From contig NZ_BBQI01000094.1 in NCBI RefSeq assembly GCF_001652915.1, positions 27,144-91,143 on the forward strand: a DNA stretch of 64,000 nucleotides, read 5' to 3'. The translations under genes and the position numbers were made by a program. Below the pieces are notes generated by a model. The model was not told the DNA's origin. It ran no database searches and worked only from the letters and a program-made list of their open reading frames with translations. This DNA is from Cupriavidus sp. D384 (GTDB lineage Bacteria; Pseudomonadota; Gammaproteobacteria; Burkholderiales; Burkholderiaceae). Position 1 is the first letter of the stretch. Every line of letters begins with the position of its first letter. Below are positions 60,002 through 64,000 of this stretch, piece by piece.

Positions 60002-60991
60002 ATGCAAGCTCACAAGAAAGCACTGATCCTGGCTTCGACGGTCTTCATGGCCGCCGCCTCCGTGGCATCCGTAGCACAAGCACAGAGCAACTATCCGGCC
60101 AAGCCGATCCGCCTGATCATTCCGTTCGCGCCGGGCGGCACGACCGACATCGTGGGCCGTGGCGTGGCCGACCAGATGAGCCGTATCCTGGGTCAGCCGG
60201 TAGTGGTGGAAAACCGCGCCGGTGGCGGCGGCTCGATCGGCGCCGACGCCATCGCCAAGTCGGCCCCGGACGGCTACACCATCGGCATCTCCACGGTGTC
60301 GACGATGGCCGTGAACCCGGCCTGCAACCCGAAGCTGTCGTACGACCCGATCAAGGACTTCAAGCCCATCGCCAACGTGGCGAACGTGGCGAACGTGATC
60401 GCGGTGAACCCGAACTTCCCGGCCAAGGACTACAAGGAATTCCTGGCCGTGCTGAAGGCCAACCCGGGCAAGTATTCGTACGCGTCGTCGGGCACCTGCG
60501 GCTTCGGCCACATGCTGGGCGAGCAGTTCAAGGTGTCGACCAAGACGTTCATGGTCCACATTCCGTACCGTGGCGCAGGCCCGGCACTGAACGACGTGCT
60601 GGCCGGCCAGGTGCCGATCATGGTGGACAACCTGCCGTCGTCGATGCCCTACATCAAGGCCGGCAAGCTGCGCCCCATCGTGGTGGCCTGGAACAAGCGC
60701 GTGGATGGCCTGGCAAACGTGCCGACCTTCGGCGAAATGGGCCTGAAGGAGCCGAACGATCCGGCCTGGTACGGCCTGGTGGCCCCGGCCGGCACGCCTG
60801 ACGACATCATCGCCAAGCTGAACGGCGCGGTGGTCAAGGCGCTGCAGGACAAGGGCTTCGTGGATCGCCTGCAAGCCGCCGGCGCCGAGCCGTCGGGCAA
60901 CACGCCGGCCCAGCACGCCGCCGAGATCAAGAAGGAATTCGACAAGATGAAGAACCTGGTGAAGGTTCAGAACATCAAGCTGGAGCAGTAA
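60002..60991 (+). CDS. Bug/TctC-family periplasmic solute receptor
   Basis: 329 residues from the ATG at 60002 (GGGAGA upstream). Signal peptide cleaved at AQA|QS near residue 27. Mature YPAKPIRLIIPFAPGGTTDIVGR in outline, VVENRAGGGGSIGADAIAKSAPDGYTI, HIPYRGAGPALNDVLAGQVP and LPSSMPYIKAGKLR are Bug receptor hallmarks. Bug proteins bind carboxylates or amides and pass them to tripartite transporters; Bordetella and Cupriavidus encode scores of orphan copies. No TctAB genes are adjacent, so it is an orphan. A strong terminator follows. Confidence 0.93.
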   Translation: MQAHKKALILASTVFMAAASVASVAQAQSNYPAKPIRLIIPFAPGGTTDIVGRGVADQMSRILGQPVVVENRAGGGGSIGADAIAKSAPDGYTIGISTVSTMAVNPACNPKLSYDPIKDFKPIANVANVANVIAVNPNFPAKDYKEFLAVLKANPGKYSYASSGTCGFGHMLGEQFKVSTKTFMVHIPYRGAGPALNDVLAGQVPIMVDNLPSSMPYIKAGKLRPIVVAWNKRVDGLANVPTFGEMGLKEPNDPAWYGLVAPAGTPDDIIAKLNGAVVKALQDKGFVDRLQAAGAEPSGNTPAQHAAEIKKEFDKMKNLVKVQNIKLEQ

Positions 60992-61016
60992 GCCAGCCGA
61001 GCTGTGCAAAGGTGTT

Positions 61017-61057
61017 CTCCCCTCTCGGCCTGTGCGGGAGAGGGGTCGGGAGAGAGG
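61017..61057. repeat. REP-like hairpin element, copy 1
   Basis: CCCCTCTC (61019-61026) pairs with GAGAGGGG (61038-61045), followed by TCGGGAGAGAGG. The same element occurs at 63915, just after another gene end. Confidence 0.6.
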
Positions 61058-61088
61058 GCCGGCGCCCGGACTCCCAGACCCTCGTGAC

Positions 61089-61118
61089 AAGGACCACCCT
61101 CACCGGTGGTCCTTTTTT
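61089..61118 (+). terminator. Rho-independent terminator after the Bug receptor gene
   Basis: AAGGACCACC, 6-base loop, GGTGGTCCTT into T6. Confidence 0.92.
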
Positions 61119-61269
61119 GTTTTACCCTGCCAGCTAGCGTGGCCGGAAATTGACCCGCCGGCGCCCGCCCCCAGCCTCGTCTTCCGCCGGGCCGGAGGCG
61201 GGAGAAAACCACGGTGAGTCCGGCAAATCGGCATAAAATCCAGGCTTGCTACCTGAACTGTCACCTTCC

Positions 61270-61749
61270 ATGCAACGTCCCTTCGATGCCGTCCTGCCCG
61301 CGCCATTCGGCAAGGTCGGCGTGCGCGTGGATGGCGCGCAGATCCACGAGATCGTCTACCTGCCCGATTCGTTTGCCGACATTGCGCCGTCCGATGCGCT
61401 GACACGGCGCGTGGCCGAGCAGCTCGCGGCCTACTACGACAACCCGGACATGGTCTTCGACCTGCCGCTGGCGGCGCGCGGCACCGATTTCCAGCGCAAG
61501 GTCTGGAATGCGATCTGCGCGGTGCCGCGCGGCGGGCTGACCACATACGGCACCATCGCCAGATCGCTGCAGAGCATGCCGCGCGCCGTGGGCCAGGCCT
61601 GTGGACAGAACTGGTTTCCGATCGTGATCCCGTGCCATCGCGTGGTGGCCGCCAACGGCCTTGGCGGCTTCGCCCATCACGGTGAAGAAGGCTTTCACCT
61701 GGGCGTCAAGCGCTGGCTGCTGCGCCATGAGGGGGCGATGCTCCTATGA
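61270..61749 (+). CDS. ogt: Methylated-DNA--[protein]-cysteine S-methyltransferase
   Basis: 159 residues from the ATG at 61270. The DNA-binding wing FQRKVWNAICAVPRGGLTTYGTIA and the acceptor-cysteine motif IPCHRVVAANG identify an O6-alkylguanine repair protein (Ogt/MGMT type). It transfers the alkyl group to its own cysteine. The N-terminal domain is short (about 75 residues). Its TGA overlaps the ATG of xerD (ATGA), so translation is coupled. Confidence 0.93.
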   Translation: MQRPFDAVLPAPFGKVGVRVDGAQIHEIVYLPDSFADIAPSDALTRRVAEQLAAYYDNPDMVFDLPLAARGTDFQRKVWNAICAVPRGGLTTYGTIARSLQSMPRAVGQACGQNWFPIVIPCHRVVAANGLGGFAHHGEEGFHLGVKRWLLRHEGAMLL

Positions 61750-62654
61750 GCGCGGCGCTGACCGACGACCTGGCGCTGGTCGACCGCTTCTGCGATGCGC
61801 TGTGGCTCGAAGACGGGCTGTCGAAGAACACCATCGATGCCTATCGGCGCGACCTCGCGCTGCTCGCGCGCTGGCTGCACGAGACCGACACCAGCGCACT
61901 GCTGGCCGTCGACGACACGGCGCTGTCCGGCTACTTCGCGGCACGCCACATGGATACCCGCGCATCGTCGGCCAACCGGCGCCTGACGGTCTTCCGCCGC
62001 TTCTACCAGTGGGCGCTGCGCGAGCACATGATCGAGGCCGATCCCTGCCTGTTGCTGCGCCCGGCCAAGCAGCCGCCGCGCTTTCCGAAGACGCTGTCCG
62101 AAGGCCAGGTCGAGGCGCTGCTGGAAGCCCCGGACGAGGGAACGCCGCTGGGCCTGCGCGATCGCACCATGCTCGAACTGATGTACGCAAGCGGGCTGCG
62201 CGTGTCCGAGCTGACGAACATGAAGACCATCGAAATCGGGCTCAACGAGGGCGTGGCGCGCGTGGTCGGGGGCAAGGGCAACAAGGAACGGCTGGTGCCG
62301 TTTGGCGCCCAGGCCGGCGACTGGCTGCGCCGCTACCTGGCCGAAAGCCGCCCCGCGCTGCTGGCCGGCCGCGCCTGCGACGAACTGTTCGTCACCCAGC
62401 GCGGCGAAGGCATGACGCGCCAGACGTTCTGGCACCTGATCAAGAAGCATGCGCGCGAGGCTGGCGTCCACGCCCCGCTGTCGCCGCATACGCTGCGGCA
62501 CGCATTTGCCACGCACCTGCTGAACCACGGCGCCGACCTGCGCGTGGTGCAACTGCTGCTGGGCCATGCCGACATTTCCACCACGCAGATCTACACGCAC
62601 GTGGCGCGCGAGCGCCTGCGCGAGCTGCACCTGCATCACCATCCGCGCGGTTGA
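61746..62654 (+). CDS. xerD: Site-specific tyrosine recombinase XerD
   Basis: 302 residues. The SAM-like core-binding domain (5-100) is followed by the catalytic domain with Arg152 (ASGLRVSEL), Lys178 region (GGKGNKERLVP), His248 and Arg251 (HTLRHAFATHLL), His274 (LLGHADISTT) and nucleophile Tyr283 (QIYTHV). With XerC it resolves chromosome dimers at dif. Coupled to ogt, not linked to any integrative element here, so this is the housekeeping recombinase. Confidence 0.95.
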   Translation: MSAALTDDLALVDRFCDALWLEDGLSKNTIDAYRRDLALLARWLHETDTSALLAVDDTALSGYFAARHMDTRASSANRRLTVFRRFYQWALREHMIEADPCLLLRPAKQPPRFPKTLSEGQVEALLEAPDEGTPLGLRDRTMLELMYASGLRVSELTNMKTIEIGLNEGVARVVGGKGNKERLVPFGAQAGDWLRRYLAESRPALLAGRACDELFVTQRGEGMTRQTFWHLIKKHAREAGVHAPLSPHTLRHAFATHLLNHGADLRVVQLLLGHADISTTQIYTHVARERLRELHLHHHPRG

Positions 62655-62676
62655 GCCGGCGCGGACCATCCTTTCC

Positions 62677-63168
62677 ATGAGCAAGCAGAAACACATCTCC
62701 GAGACACCGGCCACGCAGATGCTGCGCAAGCAGGGCGTGGCATTCGGCGAGCATGCCTATGACTATGTCGACCACGGCGGCACCGGCGAATCGTCGCGCC
62801 AGCTTGGCGTGCCCGAGCACAACGTGGTGAAGACGCTGGTGATGGAAGACGAGGCCGCCAGGCCGCTGATCGTGCTGATGCACGGCGACTGCTCGGTATC
62901 GACCAAGAACCTGGCGCGGCAGATTGGCTGCAAGAGCGTGCAGCCGTGCAAGCCCGAGGTGGCCCAGCGCCACAGCGGCTACATGGTGGGCGGCACGTCG
63001 CCTTTCGGCACCAGGAAGCGCATGCCGGTCTATGTGGAAGGCACCGTGCTGGCGCTGGACACCATCTATATCAACGGCGGGCGGCGCGGCTACCTGGTCA
63101 GCATCGCCCCGGGCGTGCTGACCGACCTGCTGGACGCCAAGGCGGTGACTTGCGCGCTGCCCGACTGA
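62677..63168 (+). CDS. ybaK: Cys-tRNA(Pro)/aminoacyl-tRNA deacylase YbaK/EbsC
   Basis: 163 residues. QLGVPEHNVVKTLVMEDE has the catalytic lysine of the YbaK fold; LIVLMHGDCSVSTKNLAR, GYMVGGTSPFGTRKRMPVYVE and YINGGRRGYLVSIAP complete the family signature. It hydrolyses mischarged Cys-tRNA(Pro). Follows xerD by 22 bp, probably in one transcript. Confidence 0.93.
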   Translation: MSKQKHISETPATQMLRKQGVAFGEHAYDYVDHGGTGESSRQLGVPEHNVVKTLVMEDEAARPLIVLMHGDCSVSTKNLARQIGCKSVQPCKPEVAQRHSGYMVGGTSPFGTRKRMPVYVEGTVLALDTIYINGGRRGYLVSIAPGVLTDLLDAKAVTCALPD

Positions 63169-63239
63169 TGGCGACCGGGCCGGCCGCCAGATTGCGGGAA
63201 GCCGGGGAAACCACGGAGTCCGCTGACGCCGCGCCGCGC

Positions 63240-63245
63240 TACAAT
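63240..63245 (+). promoter_or_regulatory. Possible -10 element TACAAT of plsY
   Basis: TACAAT lies 38 bp before the plsY ATG in the 115-bp gap after ybaK; the -35 is not clear. Confidence 0.35.
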
Positions 63246-63283
63246 CGCGCCAGCCTGAAATTCCTTGTCTTTATTCCCACACA

Positions 63284-63892
63284 ATGGTCAACCTGATATT
63301 TGCCGTCATCGCCTACCTGATCGGATCGGTGTCGTTCGCCGTCGTGGTCAGCAAGGTCATGGGCCTGCCCGATCCGCACAGCTACGGCTCCGGCAACCCC
63401 GGCGCCACCAACGTGCTGCGCACCGGCAACAAGAAGGCCGCCATCATGACGCTGATCGGCGATGGCCTGAAGGGCTATGTGGCGGTCATGCTGGTCAAGC
63501 ACCTGGGCCCGGGCTACGGCGTGGACGATACCGGCATCGCGCTGGCCGCGCTGGCCGTGTTCCTGGGCCACCTGTACCCGGTATTCCACCGCTTTGCGGG
63601 CGGAAAGGGCGTGGCAACCGCGGCCGGCATCCTGTTCGCCATCCACCCGCTGCTGGGCGCCGGCACGCTGGCCAGCTGGCTCATCATCGCGTTCTTCTTC
63701 CGCTATTCGTCGCTGGCCGCGCTGGTGGCCGCGATCTTTGCGCCGTTCTTCTACGTGCTGATGTTCGGCGTGGATATCATCGCCGGCGCCGTGCTGGTCA
63801 TCAGCGTACTGCTGATCGCGCGTCACCGTGCCAATATCGCCAAGCTGCTGGCCGGCAAGGAAAGCCGGATCGGGGAAAAGAAGAAGGTTTGA
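63284..63892 (+). CDS. plsY: Glycerol-3-phosphate acyltransferase PlsY
   Basis: 202 residues with about five helices. The three PlsY motifs are present: YGSGNPGATNVLR, GHLYPVFHRFAGGKGVAT (phosphate loop GGKG) and ARHRANI. It transfers acyl groups from acyl-phosphate to glycerol-3-phosphate at the inner membrane, the first step of phospholipid synthesis. The C-terminus is basic. Confidence 0.96.
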   Translation: MVNLIFAVIAYLIGSVSFAVVVSKVMGLPDPHSYGSGNPGATNVLRTGNKKAAIMTLIGDGLKGYVAVMLVKHLGPGYGVDDTGIALAALAVFLGHLYPVFHRFAGGKGVATAAGILFAIHPLLGAGTLASWLIIAFFFRYSSLAALVAAIFAPFFYVLMFGVDIIAGAVLVISVLLIARHRANIAKLLAGKESRIGEKKKV

Positions 63893-63914
63893 GGTTGAGC
63901 CACCGAGGGTGGTC

Positions 63915-63955
63915 TCCCCTCTCCCACTGGTGGGAGAGGGGCGGGGGAGAGGGCA
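63915..63955. repeat. REP-like hairpin element, copy 2
   Basis: CCCCTCTCCCAC (63917-63928) and GTGGGAGAGGGG (63931-63942) form a 12-bp perfect stem with a 2-base loop, then CGGGGGAGAGGG. Same architecture as 61017-61057. Confidence 0.7.
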
Positions 63956-64000
63956 AGCGGCTCAAGATGCGACGGTCGCATTTTGTATTGCCGCCCGCCC

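Noticed and set aside
61746..62654. XerD-like recombinase as sign of an integrative element
   Set aside because: Sequence and context (ogt, ybaK) fit the housekeeping recombinase; no att repeats, tRNA or phage genes are nearby.

Overview
The window is GC-rich chromosomal DNA of a betaproteobacterium in the Burkholderiaceae, most like Cupriavidus/Ralstonia. The evidence is a complete fdsGBA-fdhD-fdsD soluble formate dehydrogenase operon with a divergent fdsR, an AcoD-type aldehyde dehydrogenase convergent with an AcoR-type regulator, a sigma-54-controlled GntP transporter plus D-3-hydroxybutyrate dehydrogenase, a Bug/TctC periplasmic receptor, and the housekeeping block exbB-exbD-lpxK-trm112-kdsB-adk. 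Species identity is inferred from gene content, not from a search. I see no prophage, insertion sequence, CRISPR array, tRNA or rRNA.

Layout. 1-3.5 kb: end of a chaperone-usher fimbrial operon (usher, tip adhesin). 3.5-6.4 kb: Sel1-repeat protein and a lipoprotein metallophosphatase. 6.6-10.3 kb: molybdate import (modABC), a CYTH protein and modE, with a ModE-type operator in front of modA. 10.4-16.4 kb: small RRM protein, a FabI homologue and a PhaC-like DUF3141 hydrolase, divergent from pta-ackA. 16.4-21.4 kb: phosphatase, DASS carboxylate transporter with a malate/lactate dehydrogenase, GT51-only transglycosylase, MgtC. 21.4-28.8 kb: formate dehydrogenase and its regulator, the likely main consumer of the molybdate imported upstream. 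28.9-32.9 kb: M30-like lipoprotein peptidase, PPK2, CorA/ZntB transporter. 33-42.4 kb: two sigma-54 circuits (aldehyde oxidation; 3-hydroxybutyrate uptake and oxidation) and a diguanylate cyclase. 42.6-44.7 kb: sodB, xseA. 44.74-45.76 kb: a 1-kb non-coding region described below. 45.8-50.2 kb: ExbBD and envelope/nucleotide housekeeping genes. 50.3-64 kb: SDR enzyme, regulators, SBF-like transporter, amiC-tsaE, queG, AEC carrier, chalcone-isomerase-like protein, Bug receptor, ogt-xerD-ybaK and plsY.

The most unusual signal is the region between xseA and exbB. It holds four diverged copies of a repeat of about 120 bp. Three copies share an exact internal geometry: an ATTGCCCATTT-like AT-rich block, an IHF-consensus sequence 30 bp before a 46-bp core, and in that core two direct and one inverted DnaA-box-like TCCACA motifs. 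Two boxes are the perfect TTATCCACA sequence. No gene fits there. It looks like a DnaA-regulatory locus (datA/DARS-like) or an origin-like element, and I know of no description of it in this group.

Two other regulatory arrangements read clearly from the sequence. One is three GTCT-N8-AGAC sites plus a canonical -24/-12 promoter in front of the GntP/3-hydroxybutyrate dehydrogenase operon. The other is a TGTCCCA-N3-TGGAACA site plus a -24/-12 promoter in front of the AcoD-like gene.
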